Of a stretch of DNA of 64,000 nt, positions 47,834 through 56,818 are shown piece by piece. The translations under genes and the position numbers were made by a program. The notes below the pieces were generated by a model that saw only the letters and a list, made by a program, of their open reading frames with translations, had not been told where the DNA came from and made no database searches. Positions within the stretch are counted from its first letter, which is position 1. Each line of letters begins with the position of its first letter. Origin of the DNA: Janthinobacterium lividum PAMC 25724 (GTDB lineage Bacteria; Pseudomonadota; Gammaproteobacteria; Burkholderiales; Burkholderiaceae_D); contig AHHB01000044.1 in the NCBI GenBank assembly GCA_000242815.2, forward strand, positions 124,001 to 188,000. The letters are read 5' to 3'.

Positions 47834-48823
47834 TTAGGCCTTATCGGCGCTGTATATCAGCCCAATCTGGCCGCGTATGGTGTCAAGGTTGCGCATCAGC
47901 GCCAAGCTGTCCGCGTGCGGCATGACGGGGCTCTCCAGCAAGCCGGCGCGGATGCAGCGCATCGCTTCGATCGCCTCATGCGTGTAGCCATTGCCAAGAT
48001 AAGGCGCGGCGACGACGCGGTGCCCGCCATCCATCGCTTCAACGATCAGATGATCTGGTTTGTAAAAACGGTTAGGCAGGCGGATGCGTCCCAGGCTGCC
48101 GGAAATGCGCATTTCTGTCGGCGTTTGCGCGCGCAGGCTGCAGGCGCAGGATGAAGTGCCGCCGTCCGCGTGACGCAATGAAAACACGACCTGCTCATCG
48201 ACGCCAGTGGAGCCCATTTCAGCGAGTGCCTGAACCTGCGATACCGGACCGAGGAAAAACGCCGCCATCGACAGCGGATAAATGCCCACGTCGAGCAGCG
48301 CACCGCCTCCCAGTTCAGGATTGAATATACGGTGCTCGGGCGGGAAGTTGGCGACAAAACCGATATCGGCCTGCACCTGCTGCAGCACACCGATCTCGCC
48401 GCTGGCAATGATGCGCTGCGCTTCCTGCACGGCAGGCAGGAAACGGCTCCACATGGCTTCCATCAAAAACAATTTCTTGTCGCGTGCCAGGTCGACCACG
48501 GCCTGCGCTTGGCGCGCGTTCATGGTGAACGGTTTCTCGCACACGACATGCTTGCCGGCAGCCAGGCACATTAAGGCATTTTCCGCATGCAAGGTGTGCG
48601 GCGTGGCGATGTAGATCACGTCCACGTCGGGGTCCATGGCCAGCGCCTGGTAGGAAGCATGGCAACGCTCGATGCCGAATTGCGCGCCGAAGGCCTGCGC
48701 CCCGGCAGCGCTGCGCGAAGCGGCTGCCAGCAGCTGCGCGCCGGGCGCATCGCGCAAGCCATGCGCCATCGCATGGGCGATCTTGCCGGTGCCGAGGATG
48801 CCCCAGCGGACGGTGTTTTCCAT
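47834..48823 (-). CDS. Gfo/Idh/MocA family NAD(P)-dependent oxidoreductase
   Basis: The 329-residue protein has an N-terminal Rossmann domain with WGILGTGKIAHAMAHGL, VDVIYIATPHTLHAENALMCL and the catalytic GKHVVCEKPFTMNARQA (Lys in the EKP motif). The alpha/beta C-terminal domain has GGGALLDVGIYPLSMAAFFLG. Close relatives act on sugars, inositol or dihydrodiols; no substrate can be named. It starts at 48823, one base after the end of the DUF3025 gene, and ends eight bases before the MFS gene, so all are probably one transcript. Confidence 0.88.
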   Translation of the reverse strand: MENTVRWGILGTGKIAHAMAHGLRDAPGAQLLAAASRSAAGAQAFGAQFGIERCHASYQALAMDPDVDVIYIATPHTLHAENALMCLAAGKHVVCEKPFTMNARQAQAVVDLARDKKLFLMEAMWSRFLPAVQEAQRIIASGEIGVLQQVQADIGFVANFPPEHRIFNPELGGGALLDVGIYPLSMAAFFLGPVSQVQALAEMGSTGVDEQVVFSLRHADGGTSSCACSLRAQTPTEMRISGSLGRIRLPNRFYKPDHLIVEAMDGGHRVVAAPYLGNGYTHEAIEAMRCIRAGLLESPVMPHADSLALMRNLDTIRGQIGLIYSADKA

Positions 48824-48824
48824 G

Positions 48825-49655
48825 CTATCGATCTCTTTCTGGGTCAGCTGCCTTGCGCTTCGGGCGGAACACCGCCGCGTCATTGTAAAAATCGTCGTCC
48901 TGGCCCTCGCACCAGCCGGGCAAGCCAAGCACGGGCAGCGGCGTGAAGTCGGCTGTCGTCAAGCCATCACTGGCCAGGTCTTGCGCCACGCGTTCGTCAA
49001 GCCAGGCGCGCCGTGCCGCGGCATCAAGCGCAAAGTAAGCGTCGCCGGCAAAAATCACGCGCGTGTGCGCCGTGATGGCCTTGCGCGGCACCACCAGTTT
49101 TTCCATCAGCGCGTGGCCGAACAGCCATACTTCGGCGTCGGCGTCGGCGTCGCCGCCGGCGCCAAACTTGTCGCGCTGCATAATGAAAGCGCTGCGCCAG
49201 TCGTGGCCGCGCAAGGCCGCTTCCAGCGCGCGTCCGGCATCGCTGTCGCGCAGTACCAGCAGGGCGCAATTTTCATCAAAGATGGTGGCGCCGTCGCGTG
49301 CCGGCCCGCGCGATTTGCCGACGCCGGACAGGGCGATCTGCGCCGCCTGCAGCGCATTCAACTGTCGCTTGATGCGCGGGAAGGTCAGCCACACGAGCGC
49401 ATTGAAAAAATCGTGCAGATTATCGCGCGTGGGCACGCCGCCCGTCGCGCCGATGAACTCCTCGTAAGCCATGCCTTCGGGCAGGTCGGCTTGCGGCACG
49501 AAGCACAGCGGCAGGCCGGAGGGATTGCGCAAGTCCAGCGCCCGCGCCTGAACGTTCAGCGCGGCAATCACCGTGTCGCGTTGCAGGTCCAGCTGCCGCC
49601 GCGCCGGCAGCACCGTGGCAAACCAGGGGCGGCTCCAGTCTATCGATGGCAACAT
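48825..49655 (-). CDS. DUF3025 domain protein
   Basis: The 276-residue cytoplasmic protein has the typical DUF3025 parts: DLPEGMAYEEFIGATGGVPTR, HDFFNALVWLTFPRIKRQLN and the C-terminal LPVLGLPGWCEGQDDDFYND, which includes the Cys and acidic run. Its function is unknown. It begins six bases after pyrC ends and is followed directly by the Gfo/Idh/MocA gene, giving a pyrC-DUF3025-oxidoreductase-MFS-microprotein transcript. Confidence 0.85.
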   Translation of the reverse strand: MLPSIDWSRPWFATVLPARRQLDLQRDTVIAALNVQARALDLRNPSGLPLCFVPQADLPEGMAYEEFIGATGGVPTRDNLHDFFNALVWLTFPRIKRQLNALQAAQIALSGVGKSRGPARDGATIFDENCALLVLRDSDAGRALEAALRGHDWRSAFIMQRDKFGAGGDADADAEVWLFGHALMEKLVVPRKAITAHTRVIFAGDAYFALDAAARRAWLDERVAQDLASDGLTTADFTPLPVLGLPGWCEGQDDDFYNDAAVFRPKRKAADPERDR

Positions 49656-49661
49656 GAACGC

Positions 49662-50714
49662 TTAGACCATTTTCCAGTTGATCTGCTCGCCCGCGTTGAG
49701 CGGAATGACGTGGCTGTCACCGAGCGGCAGCGAGTCTGGCAAAGTCCAGCTTTCGCGCTTCAAGGTGATGCTGTCCGTGTTGCGCGGCACGCCGTAGAAG
49801 GCAGGGCCGTGGAAGCTGGCGAACGCTTCCAGTTTATCCAGTGCGCCGGCCCGTTCGAACGCCTCGGCATACATTTCCATCGCATGCAGGGCTGTATAGC
49901 AGCCGGCGCAGCCGCAGGCCATTTCCTTGGCGCCTTGCGCGTGCGGCGCCGAGTCGGTGCCGAGAAAGAAGCGCTCGTCGCCGCTGGCGGCGGCCGTCAT
50001 CAGCGCCAAGCGATGCTCTTCGCGCTTGAGGATGGGCAAGCAGTAGTAATGCGGACGGATGCCGCCCTTGAAAATCTCGTTGCGGTTGTACAGCAAATGA
50101 TGCGCCGTAATGGTGGCGGCGATCGGACCTTCCGCTTCGGCCACATACTGCGCCGCATCCTTGGTGGTGATGTGTTCGAACACCACGGACAGGGCCGGAA
50201 AGGCGCTGCGCAGCGGGCGCATTACGCGCTCGATAAAGACGGCTTCGCGGTCAAAAATGTCGATCTCCGGGTCCGTCACTTCGCCGTGTACAAGGAAGGG
50301 CATGCCCACTTCCTGCATCACTTCAAGCACCTTGTAGCAATTCTTTAAATCCGTCACGCCCAGGTCGGAATTGGTGGTGGCGCCGGCCGGATACAACTTG
50401 ACGGCTTGCACGATGCCGCTATCTTGCGCGCGACGGATTTCGTCGGGCGAAGTGTTGTTCGTCAGGTACAGCACCATCAGCGGATCGAAGTTCACGCCTT
50501 CAGGCACGGCGGCCAGGATGCGCTCGCGGTAGGCGCTAGCGTCCGCCGTGGTGGTGACGGGCGGTTTCAAGTTCGGCATGACGATGGCGCGGCCAAACTG
50601 GCGCGCGCTGTGTGGCAGCACGCTGGCCATGACGGCGCCGTCGCGCAGGTGCAAATGCCAGTCGTCAGGACGGGTGATGGTGATGGAGGTCGGGGTGTGA
50701 TCGAGTGTGGACAT
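49662..50714 (-). CDS. pyrC: Dihydroorotase
   Basis: The 350-residue zinc hydrolase closes carbamoyl-aspartate to dihydroorotate in pyrimidine synthesis. Marks of the PyrC (class II) group are [10 protein letters not shown] with the two metal His, [13 protein letters not shown], the carboxylated Lys in [44 protein letters not shown] and [13 protein letters not shown]. The length matches E. coli PyrC (348). Confidence 0.96.
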   Translation of the reverse strand: MSTLDHTPTSITITRPDDWHLHLRDGAVMASVLPHSARQFGRAIVMPNLKPPVTTTADASAYRERILAAVPEGVNFDPLMVLYLTNNTSPDEIRRAQDSGIVQAVKLYPAGATTNSDLGVTDLKNCYKVLEVMQEVGMPFLVHGEVTDPEIDIFDREAVFIERVMRPLRSAFPALSVVFEHITTKDAAQYVAEAEGPIAATITAHHLLYNRNEIFKGGIRPHYYCLPILKREEHRLALMTAAASGDERFFLGTDSAPHAQGAKEMACGCAGCYTALHAMEMYAEAFERAGALDKLEAFASFHGPAFYGVPRNTDSITLKRESWTLPDSLPLGDSHVIPLNAGEQINWKMV

Positions 50715-50815
50715 GGCGGCAGCTCTCAGGCGGTCGTTGCGGATGACACCATTTTACCAGCCGCACGAGCGTCGCGCCGGTCGTGCGGGTGCGTGCACGC
50801 TTGCGGCCGGACGAC

Positions 50816-50843
50816 AAAACGGCCAGTGTGCACTGGCCGTTTT
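50816..50843. terminator. Bidirectional terminator between gltL and pyrC
   Basis: A perfect palindrome aaaacggccagtg-TG-cactggccgtttt lies 70 bases beyond the gltL stop. The T runs are only four long, so its strength is moderate. Confidence 0.6.
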
Positions 50844-50912
50844 CACTATCAGGAGTACGCGCGAATCAGGATGCAGCCAGTTGGCCGTCAGCTCCTGCTC
50901 GCGCGCCACTAG

Positions 50913-51638
<726 letters not shown>

Positions 51639-51657
51639 CTTGTTCTTTCTTTTTCGG

Positions 51658-52350
51658 TTAGCGAATGATGGCGACGCGTTTCTGCAGGCGTTTTACCAGG
51701 AACGACAAGGCATAGCACAGCACGAAATACACGACGGCGACAAACACATACATTTCCACCAGGCGGCCGTCGCGCTGCGCGATTTTCGAGGCGGCGCCGA
51801 CAAAATCGGGGATCGACAACACGTACACGAGCGACACGTCCTGGAACAGCACGATGGTCTGCGTCAGCAGCACGGGGATCATGTTGCGGAAGGCTTGCGG
51901 CAGCACGATGCTGGCCATGGTCTGCCGGTAATTCATGCCCAGCGCCTGGCCGGCCCATACCTGGCCGCGGGGAATCGACTGTATGCCACTGCGCATGATC
52001 TCGCAATAGTAGGCCGCCTCGAACAGGATGAAGGTGATCAGCGCGGAAGAAAATGCGCCCACTTTCACGGGTTCGTTGGCGCCGATGACCCAGGCGGCAA
52101 TGTACGGCACCAGGAAATAGAACCAGAAGATCACCAGCACCAACGGGATCGAGCGTATCAGATTGACGTAGCTCGACGCCACGCCCGAGATGAGGCGGTT
52201 GCTGGACAGGCGCATCAGCGCCAGCATTGTGCCCAGCACGATGCCGCCGACCATGGCCAGCGCCGTCAGTTTCAAGGTGAAGACCATGCCGGTCTGGAAC
52301 AGGTAAACCCACGAGCGGGAGATGACATCGAAGTCGAAATTACCGAACAT
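51658..52350 (-). CDS. gltK: Glutamate/aspartate ABC transporter permease GltK
   Basis: The 230-residue inner-membrane protein has about five helices and the His/Glu/Gln permease signature. Its EAA-like coupling region is IPRGQVWAGQALGMNYRQTMASIVLPQAFRNM (split over residues 125-160). It starts one base after gltJ ends. Confidence 0.92.
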   Translation of the reverse strand: MFGNFDFDVISRSWVYLFQTGMVFTLKLTALAMVGGIVLGTMLALMRLSSNRLISGVASSYVNLIRSIPLVLVIFWFYFLVPYIAAWVIGANEPVKVGAFSSALITFILFEAAYYCEIMRSGIQSIPRGQVWAGQALGMNYRQTMASIVLPQAFRNMIPVLLTQTIVLFQDVSLVYVLSIPDFVGAASKIAQRDGRLVEMYVFVAVVYFVLCYALSFLVKRLQKRVAIIR

Positions 52351-52351
52351 A

Positions 52352-53101
52352 TCAGTGTCCTCCTGTCTTGGCGCCAGCGACGATGAAGCCGGGAATCGCG
52401 ATTTTTTTCTCGATCAAGTGCATCAGCACCACCACCAGCAGATTGACGACGACGTAAATGATGGTGGCGGCCGAAAACGCCTCGAACACCTGGAAGGAAA
52501 ACTCCTGGATGGCGCGCGCGCTGGCCGTCAGTTCGATCAGACCGATGGTCAATGCCACGGAGCTGTTCTTGATGATGTTCAAAAATTCGCTGGTCAGCGG
52601 CGGCATGATGACGCGCGCGGCCATCGGCAGCAAGATGAAACGGTAGGTTTGCGGCAGGGTCAGGCCGAGCGCGGTGCCAGCCAGTTTCTGCCCGCGCGGC
52701 AGCGCTTCGATGCCGGTCGTCACCTGCACCGCCACGCGCGATGAGGTAAAGAAGCCCAGGCACACAACGGCCGTAACGAATGGCGCGTTCGGCAGCGACT
52801 TGACCCAGGCGCCCAGGTCCGGCGGCAGCAATTCCGGCATCACAAAATACCAGAGGAACATCTGCACCAGCAATGGCACATTGCGGAATAATTCAACGTA
52901 GGCATTGGCCACGCCCACCAGCCATTTGTTCGGCAAAGTGCGCACGGTGCCGATCACCAGGCCCAGGATCAAGGCCATGATCCAGGCCACGCCGGCCGTG
53001 GCCAAGGTCCATACCAGGCCGGACCACAAAGTGTCCATATACGTGCCCACGCCATCGGGGGAGATCTCCCAGAAGATGCGCCAATTCCAGTTGTAATTCA
53101 T
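52352..53101 (-). CDS. gltJ: Glutamate/aspartate ABC transporter permease GltJ
   Basis: The 249-residue permease begins MNYNWNWRIFWEISPDG, as GltJ does. It has the family segments YVELFRNVPLLVQMFLWYF and ALPRGQKLAGTALGLTLPQ, the latter being the site that docks GltL. AAGGGTG precedes the ATG at 53101. A hairpin with T run between gltI and gltJ probably reduces its level relative to the binding protein. Confidence 0.92.
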   Translation of the reverse strand: MNYNWNWRIFWEISPDGVGTYMDTLWSGLVWTLATAGVAWIMALILGLVIGTVRTLPNKWLVGVANAYVELFRNVPLLVQMFLWYFVMPELLPPDLGAWVKSLPNAPFVTAVVCLGFFTSSRVAVQVTTGIEALPRGQKLAGTALGLTLPQTYRFILLPMAARVIMPPLTSEFLNIIKNSSVALTIGLIELTASARAIQEFSFQVFEAFSAATIIYVVVNLLVVVLMHLIEKKIAIPGFIVAGAKTGGH

Positions 53102-53153
53102 GTTCACCCTTCCCATGCAGCTAAAGCAAAGCGGCCAACCAGCCGCCGTCCCG

Positions 53154-53187
53154 CAAATAAAACCGGGAGGCTCGCGCCCCCCGGTTT
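53154..53187 (-). terminator. Attenuating hairpin between gltI and gltJ
   Basis: On the minus strand aaaccggg (53187-53180) pairs with cccggttt (53167-53160), followed by TTTTATTTG. It lies 15 bases after the gltI stop. Confidence 0.65.
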
Positions 53188-53201
53188 GTTACGCACTCTT
53201 G

Positions 53202-54158
53202 TTACTTTTTCCGTTTGTCCGATGTCTTCTGCGCTTCGGGTACAGCCGCATACGCAGCCGGGTCACCCGAGTCGGTCGGATTCGTGAACACGGCCTTCAA
53301 TTGCGGCGGCATGGGGAAATTGAGGTTGATGTTTTTCGGTGGGATCGGCGAGGTGAACCATTTCGCATAAATGCGATTGATGTCGTCGCTCTTGTACAAG
53401 CGGGTCAAGGCATCGTCGACCACTTTCTTGAAGGCCGGGTCACCCTTGCGCAGCATGATGCCGTACGGCTCGACCGACAGCGCTTCTTTGGTGATTTCGT
53501 AGTCATTCGGGTTCTTCGAATTGGCCACTTGCGACGCCAGCAGGATGTCGTCGTTGGCTTCTGCCACCGCGCGCCCCGTTTCCAGCATCAGGAACGACTC
53601 AGGATGATCCTTGCCGACGGCGATGGTCATGCCCAGGTTCTTTTCCTTGTTCAAAATCGTCATCTGCTTGATGGTCGAGGTGCCGGCCGTGGCGACCAGG
53701 GTCTTGCCGCGCAAGTCATCCAGAGTCTTGATGTTCGAGGTTTTTTTCGACAGGATGCGGTTGCCGATGACGAACATGGTCGGCGCGAACGCCACCTGCT
53801 GCTGGCGCTCCAGGTTGTTCGTGGTCGAGCCGCATTCGAGGTCGATGGTGCCGTTGGCCATCAGCGGAATGCGGTTGGCCGACGTGACGGGGCTCATCAC
53901 CACTTTCAGTTCGCTCATGCCCAACTGCTTTTGCAGGGCCGTCACGACTTTCATGCACAGGTCGATCGAATAGCCTTGGTATTGCTGCTTGTCATCGAGG
54001 TAGGAGAAGGGAACGGAGCCGTCGCGCACACCGAGGGTGACGGAACCGGACTTCTTGATCTTGGCCAAGGTACCGGTCAATTCCTGAGCCTGGACTGGCG
54101 ACATGCTGCTGATGACACCGACGCTGAGCAGCGTGGCGAAGAGGTTGGTCAATTTCAT
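53202..54158 (-). CDS. gltI: Glutamate/aspartate periplasmic binding protein
   Basis: The 318-residue protein has a signal peptide (about residues 1-24, ending SPVQAQE) and a class 3 solute-binding fold. TLGVRDGSVPFSYLDDKQQYQGYSIDLC-type ligand strands, VTSANRIPLMANGTIDLECGSTTNN, and a second lobe with LVATAGTSTIKQM are characteristic of GltI. It delivers glutamate or aspartate to GltJKL. AGGAG precedes the ATG. It is first in the operon, as in E. coli. Confidence 0.93.
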   Translation of the reverse strand: MKLTNLFATLLSVGVISSMSPVQAQELTGTLAKIKKSGSVTLGVRDGSVPFSYLDDKQQYQGYSIDLCMKVVTALQKQLGMSELKVVMSPVTSANRIPLMANGTIDLECGSTTNNLERQQQVAFAPTMFVIGNRILSKKTSNIKTLDDLRGKTLVATAGTSTIKQMTILNKEKNLGMTIAVGKDHPESFLMLETGRAVAEANDDILLASQVANSKNPNDYEITKEALSVEPYGIMLRKGDPAFKKVVDDALTRLYKSDDINRIYAKWFTSPIPPKNINLNFPMPPQLKAVFTNPTDSGDPAAYAAVPEAQKTSDKRKK

Positions 54159-54354
54159 AAATTCTCCTGGACGGACAAACCGGACGAAAAGCCGGACGAA
54201 ACAACTGTGGTGCTAACGCCACCAAGGGGACCAATTTTATTTCATTTTCAGCACTGGACCAGCCGTTTTCTGCGATTGTCCGCAAATAGGGGCTGCGCGC
54301 GCGCCTGAATCAGCGCGCCTGTAGCATTTTTCCTACTGATTTCTTCCCTCCGAT

Positions 54355-56208
54355 TTATTTTTCCGGCACCAAGCCCGCCAGCGCGTCATCCACTTGCGCC
54401 TCATCGTCCGTATTCGCCTGCTGGCGTTGCCACATCTGCGCGTACAAGCCCTGCAATGCCAACAATTGCGGATGCGTGCCTCGCTCGACGATGCGACCAT
54501 GGTCGAGCACCAGGATTTGCTGGGCGTCGGCCACCGTTGACAGCCGATGCGCGATCACCAGCGTAGTGCGGTTTTTCGCAATATCCTTCAATTGCGCCTG
54601 GATCGCCTGTTCGGCCTTGGAGTCGAGCGCCGACGTCGCTTCGTCGAAGATCAGAATGGCCGGGTCTTTCAACAAGGTGCGGGCAATGGCCACGCGCTGC
54701 TTTTCGCCGCCCGACAGCTTCAAGCCCCGCTCGCCCACCATGGAGTTGTAACCATCTGGCAAGCTTTCAATAAAATCATGGATAGCCGCCGCTTTTGCCG
54801 CCGCCACGATGGCGTCCTTGCTGGCGCCCGGCTTGCCGTAGGCGATGTTGTATTCGATGGTGTCGTTGAACAGCACCGTATCCTGCGGCACGATGCCGAT
54901 GGCGGTGCGCAAGCTATCCTGCCTGATGCTGCGCAAATCCTGGCCATCGATGGTGATGCTGCCGCCATCGACTTCATAGAAACGGAACAGCAAGCGCGAC
55001 AGGGTCGACTTGCCCGAGCCGCTATGCCCGACCACCGCCGTGGTGGTGCCGGCCGGGATCTGGAAATCCACGTCGAACAAGATTTGCCGCTTGGCTTCAT
55101 AGCTGAAGTCCACATGCGCGAAGCACACGGCCGCGCCCCGCGTAACGAGCGCTTTGGCATCCAGCGTATCGGCGATTTCGCGGTTTTCGTTCAACAGGGA
55201 AAATAGCCGTTCCATGTCAGCCAGGCTTTGCTTGATTTCGCGGTAAATGACGCCCAGGAAATTGAGGGGGATGTACAGCTGGATCATGAAGGCGTTCACC
55301 AGCACCAGGTCGCCCAGGGTCATGCTGCCGTTGATCACGCCCACCGTGGCGCGCCACAGTATCAAGGTGACGGCCGTGGCGATGATCAGCGACTGGCCCG
55401 TATTGAGCAGCGACAGGGATGTTTGCGATTTCACGGCGGCCGATTCATAGCGCTGCAAGCCTTCATCGTAGCGCTTCGCCTCGTAATCTTCGTTGCCAAA
55501 ATATTTTACGGTTTCATAGTTGATCAGCGAATCGATGGCCTTGGTATTGGCCTTCGAGTCCAGCTCATTCATGGTGCGGCGGAAATGCGTGCGCCAGTTC
55601 GTCACCAGCACGGTAAACGTGATGTACGACACCAGGGCCACTGTCGTGATCACGGTGAACCAGATATCGTAATGCAAGACCAGATAGCCGAGCACCAGGG
55701 TAATTTCTACCAGCGTCGGCAAGATGTTGAACAAGGTATAGGAAATGAGCGAGCCGACACTGCGCGTGCCGCGTTCGATATCGCGCGTCATGCCGCCCGT
55801 CTGCCGGTTCAGGTGAAAGCGCAACGACAAGGCATGCAGGTGGCGGAACACTTGCAGGGCGATGGTGCGCACGGCCCGCTGCGTGACCCGGGCGAACAGG
55901 AATTCGCGCAACTCCGTAAACAAGGTCGTCGACAGGCGCAGCAAGCCATACGCTACCAGCAAGCCGACGGGCAACACCAGCAGTGCTTGCGGATGCGCCG
56001 CCGTAATCGTCATGGCGTCGACGAGTTTTTTCAGGATCAGGGGCACGCCGACGTTGGCCAGCTTGGCGCCCACCAGGCATAGCAGCGCCAGCAGGACCCG
56101 CCATTTGTAGACCCATAAATACGGCAGCAAGGTCTTGATGGTGGCGAAATCGCTGTGGCTGGCGGAGGCTGGCGAGCGGGGCGGAGGGGAAGTCTGGGAG
56201 GGGCGCAT
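54355..56208 (-). CDS. Atm1-type ABC exporter (fused membrane and ATPase domains)
   Basis: The 617-residue half-transporter has six helices (about residues 30-310) and a C-terminal ATPase with GHSGSGKST, LSGGEKQRVAIARTL and LIFDEATSALDSKAE. RDIERGTRSVGSLISYTLFNILPT and NYETVKYFGNEDYEAKRYDE are marks of the Atm1/HMT1 branch, which exports glutathione-linked compounds and helps with iron-sulphur or metal homeostasis. I use ATG 56208; an upstream TTG at 56235 is in frame, but neither has a good ribosome-binding site. Confidence 0.9.
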   Translation of the reverse strand: MRPSQTSPPPRSPASASHSDFATIKTLLPYLWVYKWRVLLALLCLVGAKLANVGVPLILKKLVDAMTITAAHPQALLVLPVGLLVAYGLLRLSTTLFTELREFLFARVTQRAVRTIALQVFRHLHALSLRFHLNRQTGGMTRDIERGTRSVGSLISYTLFNILPTLVEITLVLGYLVLHYDIWFTVITTVALVSYITFTVLVTNWRTHFRRTMNELDSKANTKAIDSLINYETVKYFGNEDYEAKRYDEGLQRYESAAVKSQTSLSLLNTGQSLIIATAVTLILWRATVGVINGSMTLGDLVLVNAFMIQLYIPLNFLGVIYREIKQSLADMERLFSLLNENREIADTLDAKALVTRGAAVCFAHVDFSYEAKRQILFDVDFQIPAGTTTAVVGHSGSGKSTLSRLLFRFYEVDGGSITIDGQDLRSIRQDSLRTAIGIVPQDTVLFNDTIEYNIAYGKPGASKDAIVAAAKAAAIHDFIESLPDGYNSMVGERGLKLSGGEKQRVAIARTLLKDPAILIFDEATSALDSKAEQAIQAQLKDIAKNRTTLVIAHRLSTVADAQQILVLDHGRIVERGTHPQLLALQGLYAQMWQRQQANTDDEAQVDDALAGLVPEK

Positions 56209-56269
56209 GGCGAAGGTCGGCTTTTTATGGTTCAATCAGGGCAATTGTAGCCTTTCATGAGAATAAAAG

Positions 56270-56710
56270 ATGAGTACTTCCCCCGAGCGTCCCGACAACT
56301 GCCTCGCTTCCGGCCTGCCCGCCGGAAAAATGCCAGAACTGCGCATGATGCCCGCGCCCTCCGATGCCAATGTGTATGGCGACGTGTTCGGCGGCTGGAT
56401 CATGGCGCAGGTCGATATCGCCGGCTCGCTGCCAGCCACGCGGCGCGCCAACGGTCGCGTCGCGACCATCGCCGTCAATTCCTTCGTCTTCAAAAACCCC
56501 GTTTTCGTCGGCGATCTGCTGTCCTTCTACGCTGAAATCGTCAAGGTTGGCAATACCTCGATCACCGTCAATGTCGAGGTGTATGCCGAGCGCAACCGCC
56601 TGCAGGCGTGCATCGTGAAAGTCACGGAAGCCACCCTGATCTATGTGGCGACCGATTCCGACCGCAAGCCGCGCAAGGTGCCGCCGATCGAGACCTTATT
56701 GTCGTCTTGA
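56270..56710 (+). CDS. yciA: Acyl-CoA thioesterase, YciA-like hotdog protein
   Basis: The 146-residue hotdog-fold protein has MMPAPSDANVYGDVFGGWIMAQVDIAG, matching YciA, with the catalytic Asp in the GDxFGGW motif. NSFVFKNPVFVGDLLSFYAEI and a strand-rich C-terminus follow. It hydrolyses acyl-CoAs of various lengths. Its last four codons belong to a 12-bp tandem repeat, so the exact C-terminus may vary between strains. It is divergent from the ABC exporter. Confidence 0.9.
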   Translation: MSTSPERPDNCLASGLPAGKMPELRMMPAPSDANVYGDVFGGWIMAQVDIAGSLPATRRANGRVATIAVNSFVFKNPVFVGDLLSFYAEIVKVGNTSITVNVEVYAERNRLQACIVKVTEATLIYVATDSDRKPRKVPPIETLLSS

Positions 56711-56794
56711 TTGTCGTCTTGATTGTCGCCTTGCTTGTCACATTAGTTGCCGCCTTAGTTGCTACCTTAGTTGCCACCTTAGTTGCCACCTTAC
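56699..56794 (+). repeat. 12-bp minisatellite, eight units
   Basis: Eight consecutive 12-base units follow the pattern ttg-(t/c)-(c/t)-(g/a)-(t/c)-c-tt-(g/a)-(a/g/c). They run from ttgtcgtcttga (units 1-2) through intermediate forms to ttgccaccttag/ttac (units 7-8). The first unit contains the yciA stop codon. The array ends 24 bases before the phoD start. Confidence 0.85.
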
Positions 56795-56818
56795 TCCGAC
56801 GTTTCATTTTCAGACGAT

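Noticed and set aside
56622-56807. A minus-strand Lys/Ala/Thr-repeat protein of 61 residues in the minisatellite
   Set aside because: It is simply the translation of the 12-bp tandem repeat on the other strand, with no ribosome-binding site.
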